Shown here: piece after piece, positions 35,150 through 43,743 of the stretch
Layout: the number at the start of each line of letters is the position of its first letter
Position numbering within the stretch: the first letter of the stretch is position 1
Origin: Bartonella sp. HY038
GTDB taxonomy: Bacteria; Pseudomonadota; Alphaproteobacteria; Rhizobiales; Rhizobiaceae
Length of the DNA stretch: 64,000 nt
Assembly: GCF_014117425.1 (NCBI RefSeq)
Contig: NZ_CP059725.1
Coordinates: forward strand, 3,213,501 to 3,277,500
Direction: 5' to 3'
Translations under genes and position numbers: made by a program
Notes under the pieces: model-generated
The model's input: only the letters and a program-made list of their open reading frames with translations
Told to the model about the DNA's origin: nothing
The model's database searches: none

Positions 35150-35917
35150 TTAGATGGATGCAAAGTCAATCGCGTGTAAACTTTGCCCATTACGTTTTAA
35201 CCAAGCCCGACATTTTTTAGATTCGGGGCAAAGCTTTTCACATAGATTCCAAAAATCGCTGCTGTGGTTCATTTCAATGAGGTGAGACACTTCATGCGCA
35301 ACGAGATAATCAATGACGTTGTGTGGCGCCATCATAATGCGCCATGAAAATGATAATGCCCCATCACTGGTACATGATCCCCAACGACTCGTTGTATCTT
35401 TAAAACGAATGGATTTTGGTTTGCGACCAACTTCGCTTGCATATTTTGCCACCAAAGGCGTAATCATCAATTCTGCTTGTTTTATGAGAAAATCTTTCAG
35501 CCGTCTTGGTAGATGCTTTTCTGCGCCATAAACCAAAATTTGAGGGTCGGCTTCACTATTCGGCACTAAGCTTGTTGTTCCGCGCCCTTCCAAATGACAA
35601 ATGCGGTGAGGCTTTCCAAAAATCGGAATCTTGACGCCTGATTTAAGCATCGGTTCTTCAAGGCTCGGTGGTGGTAAATGGCTAAGTTTCGTCTCAAGCC
35701 AACCTTTATAGCGGTTTAAAAATTCACCAACTGCCTTTTTGCTGGTACGCGGTGGCACTGTTACCCTTAAGCCTTTGCCACCACTTACAATGCGGAGCGT
35801 TAATCTTTTGGCGCGGCTATTGGTTATAACTTTTAAAGGTAAAGTCCTATCCGACAGAACGAAGTTATCGCTATAGGCTTCTTTAATGGTTTTAGGTTTA
35901 AAAAACATGCTTTTCAT
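35150..35917 (-). CDS. YgjP-like zinc metallopeptidase (DUF45/M48-type)
   Basis: The 255-residue predicted zinc peptidase has HEVSHLIEMNH (H208, E209, H212, H218) preceded by SRWGSCTSDGALSFSWRI, the family signature. The N-terminal region is basic with a beta-rich domain (KVITNSRAKRLTLRI). No signal peptide. M4 is an alternative start. The role of YgjP-like proteins in alphaproteobacteria is not established. The gene is single. Confidence 0.87.
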   Translation of the reverse strand: MKSMFFKPKTIKEAYSDNFVLSDRTLPLKVITNSRAKRLTLRIVSGGKGLRVTVPPRTSKKAVGEFLNRYKGWLETKLSHLPPPSLEEPMLKSGVKIPIFGKPHRICHLEGRGTTSLVPNSEADPQILVYGAEKHLPRRLKDFLIKQAELMITPLVAKYASEVGRKPKSIRFKDTTSRWGSCTSDGALSFSWRIMMAPHNVIDYLVAHEVSHLIEMNHSSDFWNLCEKLCPESKKCRAWLKRNGQSLHAIDFASI

Positions 35918-35969
35918 TTACTATGCAAAGAATGTGCATCATATTAAAAGGAATTGGCAATGTACAATT

Positions 35970-36866
35970 TTAAATTGCTGGCGCACGGTTTTTAAATGAA
36001 TCAAGCTCAAGCAGTGCAACTGCAGCCAAAACGAAAATAATTGCCAAATAGCTATTTAGTCCAACATTGTGATGATATGCAAATATATCAAGGGCAAGGG
36101 CAACAATCGGTGGAACATATACAATACTGGAGGCAAAAACCGCGCCTGATTTTTCAACAATATAATAATATGCGACATAAGCCACACCGGTACTTAATAA
36201 GCCAAGGCCAATAATTAAGCCAATCCATGCTTTGGGATCGTTAAAAATTGGGGCAATATTATTCAATGGAATAAACGGTAAAAGGATAATAATTGCAAAC
36301 CCTAATTGATAAGTGGTTGATGCAATGATGGGAATATTAAGCGGCATCAAAAATTTTTGTGCATAGACAAAGGAAACACCAAGGCTTAATGACGCTAGAA
36401 TCATATAGCCAATGCCGATCATATCAAAAGCATGGCTTTCAGCGAAGGGATTGCCAAGCAGCGCAATACCGCAAAAACCAATAAAAATAGCAAAGGCGTT
36501 GAGCCAAGTAATTTTTTGCTCTTTTAAAAATAATAAGGCACATAAAAAAGTAAAAAGTGGTGCAGTGCCACTTAAAAGACCAGCGGTGCTGACCGGTAGG
36601 CGTATCGCCCCTTCGGCATAAGCAAAATAATAAACGACCATCACCAGTAAAGCCATGATGATGAAGTGGTGGCAGTATCGCAGTTGCGAAACATGCAATG
36701 CTTTTTTATATAGTGCATAGAAAAAAACAGGGATAAATCCAAAAATAACGCAAAGCAAAGTTATTTGTGCAGCATCAAGATAGGGAGATGCCCATTTTAT
36801 AAAAACAAAATTTGTTCCCCAAATAACCCCTAAAAAAATAAAGCTTAAAAGCGCTGTCTTATTCAT
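35970..36866 (-). CDS. EamA/DMT-family transporter
   Basis: The 298-residue inner-membrane protein has ten predicted helices in two EamA repeats, starting LLSFIFLGVIWGTNFVFIKWASPY (the family WG-x-N motif) and a second repeat beginning near IIASTTYQLGFAIIILL. Likely a metabolite exporter; the substrate is unknown. It differs from the transporter at 4388 and is not a recent copy. A peptidase gene follows 52 bp downstream on the same strand. Confidence 0.9.
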   Translation of the reverse strand: MNKTALLSFIFLGVIWGTNFVFIKWASPYLDAAQITLLCVIFGFIPVFFYALYKKALHVSQLRYCHHFIIMALLVMVVYYFAYAEGAIRLPVSTAGLLSGTAPLFTFLCALLFLKEQKITWLNAFAIFIGFCGIALLGNPFAESHAFDMIGIGYMILASLSLGVSFVYAQKFLMPLNIPIIASTTYQLGFAIIILLPFIPLNNIAPIFNDPKAWIGLIIGLGLLSTGVAYVAYYYIVEKSGAVFASSIVYVPPIVALALDIFAYHHNVGLNSYLAIIFVLAAVALLELDSFKNRAPAI

Positions 36867-37031
36867 GCCCTTGACCTAATTATTGCGAATATTGGATGAT
36901 GGGATTAATTTTTTAACCATCCACAATACTGTTATTTTACGATATGCGTTTTTATTAAATATTACGCAAATTCTTTACCTACAATATAAGGATAAATATC
37001 GCAAATAGGCTGTTATATTGCAATGTCAAGG

Positions 37032-37076
37032 CATCCCAAAGAGTTAAAGCTTTAAGCCCATTTGGGATGTCTTTTT
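37032..37076. terminator. Inverted repeat downstream of fpr
   Basis: CATCCCAAA (37032-37040) pairs with TTTGGGATG (37061-37069), with an inner TTAAAGCTTTAA palindrome. The T tract is on the plus strand, although fpr ends just to the right on the minus strand, so its direction is unclear. Confidence 0.5.
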
Positions 37077-37104
37077 ATTGGTGTTTGACTTTTAAAGTCT
37101 TTGA

Positions 37105-37938
37105 TTAGTCGACAAAAGCACGCTCAACGACATAAGTTGCTGGTGCATTATTAGCACCTTCCACCAAACCAAATGTTTCGCACATCGCCGCGCAATCCTT
37201 AAGCATTGCCATTGAGCCGCAAATCATCACGCGGTCTTCTTCTATATTAATTGCTGGCAAGCCAGTATCTTTGAAAAATTGTCCTGAAAGCATGGTATCG
37301 GTGATACGGCCCATATGGGGCGACTGTTCACGAGTGGTCATAGGATAAAATTTCAATTGATTAGCAAATTCACCAATGAGTGGATCTTCATTCACTTGTT
37401 TAACCAGATCACGGGCATAATCTAGCTCCGCCAATTCACGGGTTGTTTGAATAAGAATCACTTCTTGATATTTTTCATAAGTTTCTGGATCACGGATAAG
37501 GCTAGCAAAAGGAGCAACGCCAGTGCCGGTTGATAAAAGATAAAGCCGCTTGCCGGGAATTAACGCATCCAACACCAAAGTACCGGTTGGCTTTTTGCGC
37601 ATTAATACTGTGTCACCTACTTTAATTTTTTGCAAATGCTCAGTAAGTGGCCCACCTGGAACCTTGATTGAGAAAAACTCAATTTCTTCGTCCCAAAAGG
37701 GGCTAGCAATAGAATAGGCGCGAAAAACTGGCTTTTCAGCATTTGGCAAGCCAATCATGATGAATTCGCCAGAGCGGAAGCGAAAACTTTCTGGCCGCGT
37801 AATACGAAATTTGAATAAGCGGTCGGTATAATGCTTAACTTCCGTCACCTTTTCAGCAAAAACATTGGCAGGAATAGGAAAAGATGGAGCAGCCTCTTCT
37901 TGTAGGGCTTCAGCAACATTACCAAGCGGCGCATTCAT
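37105..37938 (-). CDS. fpr: Ferredoxin--NADP+ reductase
   Basis: The 277-residue flavoenzyme passes electrons between NADPH and ferredoxin/flavodoxin. The FAD-binding beta-barrel has RAYSIASP (RxYS) and GGPLTEHL. The NADP lobe has STGTGVAPFASLIRDPE and the C-terminal AxxYVVERAFVD with the terminal aromatic and acidic residues of bacterial subclass I Fpr. The first about 20 residues are an Ala/Glu-rich extension. AAGGATATATCCC precedes the ATG. It is a single gene. Confidence 0.93.
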   Translation of the reverse strand: MNAPLGNVAEALQEEAAPSFPIPANVFAEKVTEVKHYTDRLFKFRITRPESFRFRSGEFIMIGLPNAEKPVFRAYSIASPFWDEEIEFFSIKVPGGPLTEHLQKIKVGDTVLMRKKPTGTLVLDALIPGKRLYLLSTGTGVAPFASLIRDPETYEKYQEVILIQTTRELAELDYARDLVKQVNEDPLIGEFANQLKFYPMTTREQSPHMGRITDTMLSGQFFKDTGLPAINIEEDRVMICGSMAMLKDCAAMCETFGLVEGANNAPATYVVERAFVD

Positions 37939-38384
37939 GGGATATATCCTTAAAATTTATAAAAAGCCTTGGCTTCATTTAATCTGGCACATAGCCTATC
38001 CACCTTATAGAAGATGTATGAGCAGTTGCCAACATTTCCATTTTATAGTGTGATATATAAAGATAAAAAACTTATCCTTCTAGCTCAAATTTAAGCAATC
38101 CTATTTCAAAATGCATTTTTTTTGGCTTTTTAACTGTATTTTATGATCTGAAAGTTTAGAAGAATTCTCAGCTAAGTCATGGATTTTACGAATCTTTAAA
38201 AGACAGGACTTATCGTAAGGCTTTATAAAAATCAAAATACTGATTTCAATCACCAAATTTATTTTTCATTTATGTGGTGACGTATGAGAAAAAGTGTCTC
38301 TTGATTTTATCAATAAAATGCAACAGCATGACAATTTAGCAAAAGCAACGCATCCATTCATTCCAATTAGGGTAGATCTATATC
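37939..38384. other. Intergenic region between divergent fpr and mutase genes
   Basis: About 446 bp with no supported coding region or strong structure. It should hold both promoters. Confidence 0.4.
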
Positions 38385-39797
38385 ATGGGCGATTTGAAAT
38401 TTGGTACCAGCGGTTTACGTGGCTTGGTAGAGGAGCTTGATGATGAAATTTGCCAGCGTTATACGATCGCATTTTTAAGTTTTTTACGCCAATGTGAGGT
38501 TATCAATAAGGATAGTACATTATTGGTTGGTCGTGACTTGCGCCAAAGCAGCCAACGTATTGCCAATGCCGTGATGGCGGCAGCTATTGCAGAGGGTTAT
38601 AAAGTTAAGAATTATGGCCGATTACCAACCCCAGCACTAGCATTATCCGCTCTTTATGAGCAAAGCCCCGCAATAATGGTGACAGGTAGCCATATTCCTG
38701 AAGATCGCAATGGTTTAAAATTCTATCGCCCAGATGGTGAAATTACCAAGGTTGATGAACAGGGAATTTTAAACTGTTTGCCTGACCATGCCCCCTATGA
38801 TGACTTTGAAGTTTTACCCTATAGTTCGCTTGCCGCGCTTGATCGCTACCGCCAACGGGCTTTTTCAGTTCTTCCCTTTGCTAGCCTTTCATCAATGCGC
38901 ATTGGCGTTTATCAACATAGCTCGGTTGCCCGCGATGTCATGGTGGATATTATTGCCGAGCTTGGAGCGGAGGTAATTCCGCTTCACCGTGCAGAATATT
39001 TTATCCCTGTTGATACCGAAGCTTTGCGCCAAGAAGACCGTGACATTGCCAAGCAAGCTGTCAAGGATTATGATCTTGATGCGCTTATTTCCACCGATGG
39101 CGATGGTGATCGACCATTGCTTGCCGATAGTGACGGTAATTTTTTGCGTGGTGATATTCTTGGTATGCTGACGGCAAAATTTTTAAATGCCGATGCGGTG
39201 GTAACTCCGGTCACCTCAACATCACTTGTTGAAACCTCTAACTGGTTTTCCCATGTTTATCGCAGTAAAGTTGGCTCGCCTTATGTTATTGCCGATATGA
39301 ACGAAGCCGAGCAAGATGGCTCATCAATGATTATAGGTTTTGAGGCTAATGGTGGCGTATTGCTTGGCAGCGATGCCGCTTTAGAAAATGGTGTTCTACC
39401 AGCCTTGCCAACCCGCGATGCATTATTACCGATTCTATGTGTTTTAGGCCTAGCGCAAATGAATAATTTGCCGATTAATGCGCTTTGTAAGGGATTACCA
39501 CTACGCTTTACCGCTAGCAGCCGAGTGCAAGGCATTCCAAGTGAAAAAACCGAAAAATTTCTTATCCTGCTTTCCAATGGTACTGAGCGTATTCGCTTTT
39601 TTAAACCCTTTGGTACCATTAAAAGTTGGGACGCAATTGATGGTTTGCGGGTTATTTTACAAAATGGCGAAATTATCCATTTTCGCGCCTCTGGCAATGC
39701 GCCGGAACTACGTTGCTATAGTGAAGCGTCAAGTCAGCAGCGTGCCAACCAACTGGTTGCGGAAGGTTTAGAACGCGCTTTGGCAGAATTATCATAA
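38385..39797 (+). CDS. Phosphohexomutase (phosphomannomutase/phosphoglucomutase family)
   Basis: The 470-residue alpha-D-phosphohexomutase interconverts hexose 6- and 1-phosphates for surface-polysaccharide precursors. Motifs: KFGTSGLRG (5-13), active-site Ser102 in TGSHIPEDRNGLKF, the Mg2+ loop DGDGDR (238-243), and the sugar-selection motif GFEANGGVLLG. A C-terminal phosphate-binding loop (FRASGNAPELR) is intact. GFEANGG rather than GEMSGH suggests a PMM/PGM subtype. It is a single gene with a strong terminator, facing tolB. Confidence 0.9.
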   Translation: MGDLKFGTSGLRGLVEELDDEICQRYTIAFLSFLRQCEVINKDSTLLVGRDLRQSSQRIANAVMAAAIAEGYKVKNYGRLPTPALALSALYEQSPAIMVTGSHIPEDRNGLKFYRPDGEITKVDEQGILNCLPDHAPYDDFEVLPYSSLAALDRYRQRAFSVLPFASLSSMRIGVYQHSSVARDVMVDIIAELGAEVIPLHRAEYFIPVDTEALRQEDRDIAKQAVKDYDLDALISTDGDGDRPLLADSDGNFLRGDILGMLTAKFLNADAVVTPVTSTSLVETSNWFSHVYRSKVGSPYVIADMNEAEQDGSSMIIGFEANGGVLLGSDAALENGVLPALPTRDALLPILCVLGLAQMNNLPINALCKGLPLRFTASSRVQGIPSEKTEKFLILLSNGTERIRFFKPFGTIKSWDAIDGLRVILQNGEIIHFRASGNAPELRCYSEASSQQRANQLVAEGLERALAELS

Positions 39798-39820
39798 GGA
39801 TAAAAGTTTTACGTAAATGA

Positions 39821-39850
39821 AAAAGGCACAGAGTAATCTGTGCCTTTTTA
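39821..39850. terminator. Bidirectional terminator between the mutase gene and tolB
   Basis: AAAAGGCACAGA (39821-39832) pairs with TCTGTGCCTTTT (39837-39848) around a GTAA loop, with A/T runs on both sides. Confidence 0.85.
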
Positions 39851-39872
39851 TTTTTGCATTTGCTTTGAATAA

Positions 39873-41195
39873 TTATTTTAACAAAGGTGACCAAGCTGGG
39901 TCTGATGCGTCATTTGGGGTTGGTAATTGACGTTCATTGCGGCCAGAAACATCGATTGTATAAAGCTTTGCGCCTCTGCCCTGATCTTGACGGAAAAACA
40001 TGATTACGCGGCCATTTGGCGACCAAGTAGGGCCTTCATTATGGAAGCCACTAGTTAATATACGCTCATCAGTACCATCAGGGCGCATAACACCGATGGA
40101 AAATTGCCCCTGCAATTGCTTGGTAAAGGCAATATAATCTCCGCGTGGCGACCAAACTGGGGTTGAATAGCTACCATCACCAAAAGAAATTGGCTTTTGA
40201 TCGCTACCATCAGCATTCATCACATAAAGTTTTGGCTTTCCAGAACGGTCAGAACCAAAAACAATCTTACTACCATCGGGCGAGTAAGATGCTGATGTAT
40301 CAATTGCTAAGGTTGATGTAAGGCGCGTTGTCATATGTGAGCGCAAATCCATAACGTAAAGATTGGAACTACCATTATCTTGCAAAAGACTCATGACAAC
40401 CTTTTGCCCATCGGGTGAAAAACGTGGCGCAATGGTCATATTGCTAAAAGGAACTGGCTCTCTTTGTCCGCTTTCAATTTGTTGCAAATAGACCCTTGGC
40501 ACATTATCACTGCCATAGGCCATATAGGTAATTTCTTGCTGGGTTGGCGAGAAGCGCGGTGTTAAAACAAGCTCTTGTCCGGTAGATAAATAGCTAACAT
40601 TAGCACCATCTTGGTCCATAATCGCAAGACGCTTAACACGCTTATTACGTGGACCTGTTTCGTCAATAAATACGATTCGTGTGTCAAAATAGCCGCTTTC
40701 ACCAGTCATTTTTTCATAAATAATATCAGCGATTTGGTGGGCAATGCGGCGTTTTGAAGCTGTTGTCACAACCGAGGATATAAAATAGCGCCCTTCAAGC
40801 TGATCTTGTTTAAATACGTCCCAAAGACGGAAATCAACACGCAATTGACCGTTAGGTTGGGTTACAACGCGCCCTGTAACGAGACCTTGTGCACCAATTT
40901 GTTGCCAATCATTATAGCGTGGAATAGCATCAGGATTGGTAATGCGCTCTAAAAATGCCGTTTGATCAAGCGGTTGGAAAAGACCCGAACGCTCAAGATC
41001 TGCGGCAATAATTTGGCTAATTTCAGCCCCTGTTTGATCACCCGATAAAAAATCAGTGATTGCGATAGGAATCGGCTTAAACTGATTAGCCGTTACATCC
41101 ACAACAAGCTGTGCCTGCCCTGGTCTTATCAATGCTGCCAGCGTGCCAAACATTAAACAGATGATAAACAAGGAATGCCGTGTAAGACGAAACAT
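39873..41195 (-). CDS. tolB: Tol-Pal periplasmic protein TolB
   Basis: The 440-residue periplasmic protein of the Tol-Pal cell-envelope system has a signal peptide ([29 protein letters not shown]), an N-terminal domain ([18 protein letters not shown]) and a six-bladed beta-propeller of TolB repeats ([47 protein letters not shown]). The open frame runs 50 codons further upstream to 41345, but the signal peptide fixes the start at 41195. tolQ, tolR and tolA are not upstream and pal is not downstream, which is unusual. Confidence 0.93.
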   Translation of the reverse strand: MFRLTRHSLFIICLMFGTLAALIRPGQAQLVVDVTANQFKPIPIAITDFLSGDQTGAEISQIIAADLERSGLFQPLDQTAFLERITNPDAIPRYNDWQQIGAQGLVTGRVVTQPNGQLRVDFRLWDVFKQDQLEGRYFISSVVTTASKRRIAHQIADIIYEKMTGESGYFDTRIVFIDETGPRNKRVKRLAIMDQDGANVSYLSTGQELVLTPRFSPTQQEITYMAYGSDNVPRVYLQQIESGQREPVPFSNMTIAPRFSPDGQKVVMSLLQDNGSSNLYVMDLRSHMTTRLTSTLAIDTSASYSPDGSKIVFGSDRSGKPKLYVMNADGSDQKPISFGDGSYSTPVWSPRGDYIAFTKQLQGQFSIGVMRPDGTDERILTSGFHNEGPTWSPNGRVIMFFRQDQGRGAKLYTIDVSGRNERQLPTPNDASDPAWSPLLK

Positions 41196-41304
41196 GTTTG
41201 ATCCGAACCTTTCAAGAAAAATAGTTTTGTCGTTTATATCAATAATATCTTTTTGTTTGTTTAATGGCACAAAATTATTTTGGTTTATTTGGTGCATTTG
41301 ATTT

Positions 41305-41523
41305 TTATAACAACCCAAAAGACGAATTATAATAAAAGCATACATAGCCTATAAATGTGGTAAAATGAACCCATTCACTATTAGGATCTTTGGTTCCACT
41401 AGCCGTGCCATAGTAACGCGATAGGCTTTATTCAATTTTGCAGCACCTGCTGCATTTCGCCAACTTCTATCATCAATAGCAAGGGGTTCAAAACTTTTGT
41501 TAAAATTAAAATGGGATTTATTT
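41305..41523 (-). pseudogene. Frameshifted coding fragment, unknown secreted/toxin-like protein
   Basis: Minus-strand frames give NFNKSFEPLAIDDRSWRNAA and GAAKLNKAYR, then after a one-base shift YYGTASGTKDPNSEWVHF and [18 protein letters not shown] before a stop at 41305. The composition is protein-like, unlike the surrounding spacer. I do not recognise the family; Gly/Ala/Trp-rich endings of this sort occur in polymorphic toxins, but that is only a guess. Confidence 0.4.
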
Positions 41524-41534
41524 TAGCTCTTAAA

Positions 41535-41945
41535 TTATGGAGTGACCTTATTAAAATAAACTCGTGGGCCTAGATACTTTATCATAGGCTCACCACATTT
41601 CCATTCATCGCTTACTGGGAAATATCCCATTAAAATGTCTTCATATCCATTGAGTTGTAATTCGACAAAAGAAGAAGGACGATATGATTCATTAATAAGG
41701 TCAAGATCTACATCACCAGATGGTTGATAATTTATGCATTCATCTGGTGATGCAAATGATACTGAAAATTCATTATCCCATGCTACAACTCCAATTGAAT
41801 CTAGAGTGTAAAAAACAATTTCAGAATTGTCTACATTGGGATAAAAAAAGTATAACCTCAGTTTTACTTCCTTAACAGTGGATACTAAAGAGCTGCTTTT
41901 GGCAATTCTCTTAATAACTTTATTGGGATAAGGACTATTATAAAT
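41535..41945 (-). pseudogene. Start-less 136-codon reading frame, unknown protein
   Basis: The frame is open from just after a stop at about 41946 to TAA at 41535-41537. It reads like a real globular protein (VKLRLYFFYPNVDNSEIVFY, SIGVVAWDNEFSVSFASPDE, VELQLNGYEDILMGYFPV, ending RVYFNKVTP). No ATG, GTG or TTG lies in the first 85 codons, so it is probably an N-terminally truncated gene. It could be an immunity-type or carrier protein; I do not recognise it. Confidence 0.5.
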
Positions 41946-42125
41946 TTAACTTTTAAATATATAAAAATTATTTCTAACAAACCACCTAGCACCTTTAATG
42001 CACCTGTTTATGATCCCATCAGCAATAGGGTAATTATTGCATTAAGAGGGGATAATATCGAATTATAGTTTTTGATTTGACGATCAAACAGTGTTTGGGA
42101 CTATTTTCTCTTAATTCTTACTATT

Positions 42126-42683
42126 GTGTGTATGAGTAAAGCTGCATTAATATTGCCACCAATTATACTGGGAATAGTTGTTGATGCTATGAATAATGCT
42201 ATAGGCTTTAATGTGGTTGGACTAAATAATTGGCTTTTTCTCTTTGCTTTTGCAGCCTTGATACAAGTATTTTTTATCCCCTCAAAGGCAGTGATACTCA
42301 CCAATTTTGTACAAAAAGCTGTTCGTAATGCATCGGTTAGTTGGACACATGCTTTGCTCGGCAAGGAATTTGCACTGTTTAATACAACACGACTTGGTCT
42401 GCTCATTCAAGGTTTTGAAAGAGATGTAACAGCCCAAGAAAATTTTTGCATTACGTCATCATAACCATTTTGCCACTATTTATACAATTAACTATTATGG
42501 TGGTTTTTGGGTAGTGCTAGTTGGGTTTTATATCTTTGCATAACTCATTATATTATAATTTATCGTCGCCAACATATTGATGATGTAGATGATTGTGAGG
42601 ATAAACCTGTTGGTGAAATGACAATTGAGGTTGAATCGCTTTTGCAAAACAACCAATGTCTGCATATTATGCGGTTGGGCTAA
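42126..42683 (+). pseudogene. Broken ABC exporter transmembrane domain
   Basis: The first 112 codons read MSKAALILPPIILGIVVDAM, WLFLFAFAALIQVFFIPSKA and LLGKEFALFNTTRLGLLIQG then FERDVTAQENF, the pattern of a type I ABC exporter transmembrane domain. After the stop at 42464 homology-like sequence continues in other frames: LPLFIQLTIMVVF, then IIYRRQHIDDVDDCEDKPVG up to a stop at 42681-42683. At least two frameshifts and a stop interrupt it and the ATPase domain is absent. Its 3' end overlaps the end of the DnaB-like gene. Confidence 0.6.
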
Positions 42684-43386
42684 CTAGCTTAAGGTTTTTT
42701 TCATGCAAAAGGCATATGTTGTCAAACAAGGTAAGATCAATTGGATTAGGCAGTCGTATATCGATTAAATTAGGAAAATTGCGTCCGCTTAATTCAAATT
42801 TTCGATCAATTTGGCTGATGAAAATAAGAATAATTTTTTGCTGCATGGCAAATGTTTTTAACAAGGATATTTGTTCGATTAGTGGTGGCTTATCATGCCT
42901 TTGGTCTAATAATTGTAAATAATCAATAATCGCAAAAGATCTCGATGGCATTGTTTTTGTAATATTTATAATATAGTTGGCGCAAATATCTTCTGAAGTA
43001 TCAATGATAAGCTTTTCTAGCCATTGATTTGGCGCAACACCAATTTTTTGTAAACGTTTATGAACGTCCATTTGGTTATATTCGAGAGTGAAAAATACAC
43101 CTTTATGACCAAATGCGATTGCCTCACGCGCTATTTTTAAACTTAAAAGTGTTTTACCTTGCCTTGGTCGGGCTGCCACTAAAATCAAATCACCATTTTT
43201 AAACTTGGTAAATAAATCGCCGAATTTATTACTTTGATAAGCACGCAGCAGCAAGGTCCAGCTTTTATGCCCATTTTCCCTAGCAATGCGGTTCAATGCT
43301 TTCACATGGGCGATTTTTTCTAAGCGCACCAATTGTTTGGCTTGGCGTTTTAGTTGATGAAGTGGTATTCTTTGAATGTTGTTCAT
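42667..43386 (-). CDS. Orphan DnaB-like RecA-fold ATPase
   Basis: The 239-residue protein matches the C-terminal ATPase of replicative helicase DnaB without its primase-binding N-terminal domain. Walker A is AARPRQGKTL (71-80; DnaB has ARPSMGKT), Walker B is IIDYLQLL (153-160), the H3-type motif is FISQIDRKFE, and DIRLPNPIDLTLFDNICLLHE parallels DnaB DLRESG..IE.DAD. The first 50 residues have ALNRIARENGHKSWTLL, a short helical module seen in toxin-antitoxin and other small proteins. ATG 43386 is preferred; the frame also allows TTG 43410. Role unknown. Confidence 0.75.
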   Translation of the reverse strand: MNNIQRIPLHQLKRQAKQLVRLEKIAHVKALNRIARENGHKSWTLLLRAYQSNKFGDLFTKFKNGDLILVAARPRQGKTLLSLKIAREAIAFGHKGVFFTLEYNQMDVHKRLQKIGVAPNQWLEKLIIDTSEDICANYIINITKTMPSRSFAIIDYLQLLDQRHDKPPLIEQISLLKTFAMQQKIILIFISQIDRKFELSGRNFPNLIDIRLPNPIDLTLFDNICLLHEKNLKLVSPTA

Positions 43387-43743
43387 AAAATTAACAACCT
43401 TAAATCGCAAATTTATGATAATCCCTCCTCATATCATCTCGCGATATTAGCTGTTACTTAGATCGTTATACCTACACAAAAAGTGCTTTCCCATCTGGAG
43501 GGGGGAGGCTTGGCATAGCCTCAAATCTTCTATCACATTGTTGATAAAAAACCATATAAAAATTCATCATTATTTCAATTAAATAGGATTTTAACTGCAG
43601 GGTTCTATTTTTTAATTGAGCCTGTCTTAGATAATGAAAATTGTCGAAGGTTAGACTTTTTTTAAAAAACATGATTTTACCGAGCATATTTTTTACAATT
43701 TCTCCCCAAATAATGCGCTACCAAAACGAATGTATTACTAAAA
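43387..43743. other. Intergenic region between the DnaB-like and Sel1 genes
   Basis: About 357 bp. It holds an imperfect GAGGCTT/AGCCTC hairpin near 43506-43521 and nothing I can name. Short frames here lack ribosome-binding sites and protein-like composition. Confidence 0.4.

Larger units (their letters stand above)
41196..42125. other. Decayed accessory islet, left part
   Basis: About 930 bp without an intact gene. It contains toxin-like minus-strand fragments (41305-41523), a 136-codon start-less frame (41535-41945), and on the plus strand a short orphan frame (about 41989-42066, STFNAPVYDPISNRVIIALRG) of unknown origin. Confidence 0.5.

Noticed and set aside
39873..41345. tolB start at 41345 (490 aa)
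   Set aside because: The first 50 codons are not TolB-like and would bury the signal peptide that begins at 41195.
43472..43687. 71-codon minus-strand ORF
   Set aside because: No ribosome-binding site, low-complexity composition and no recognisable family.
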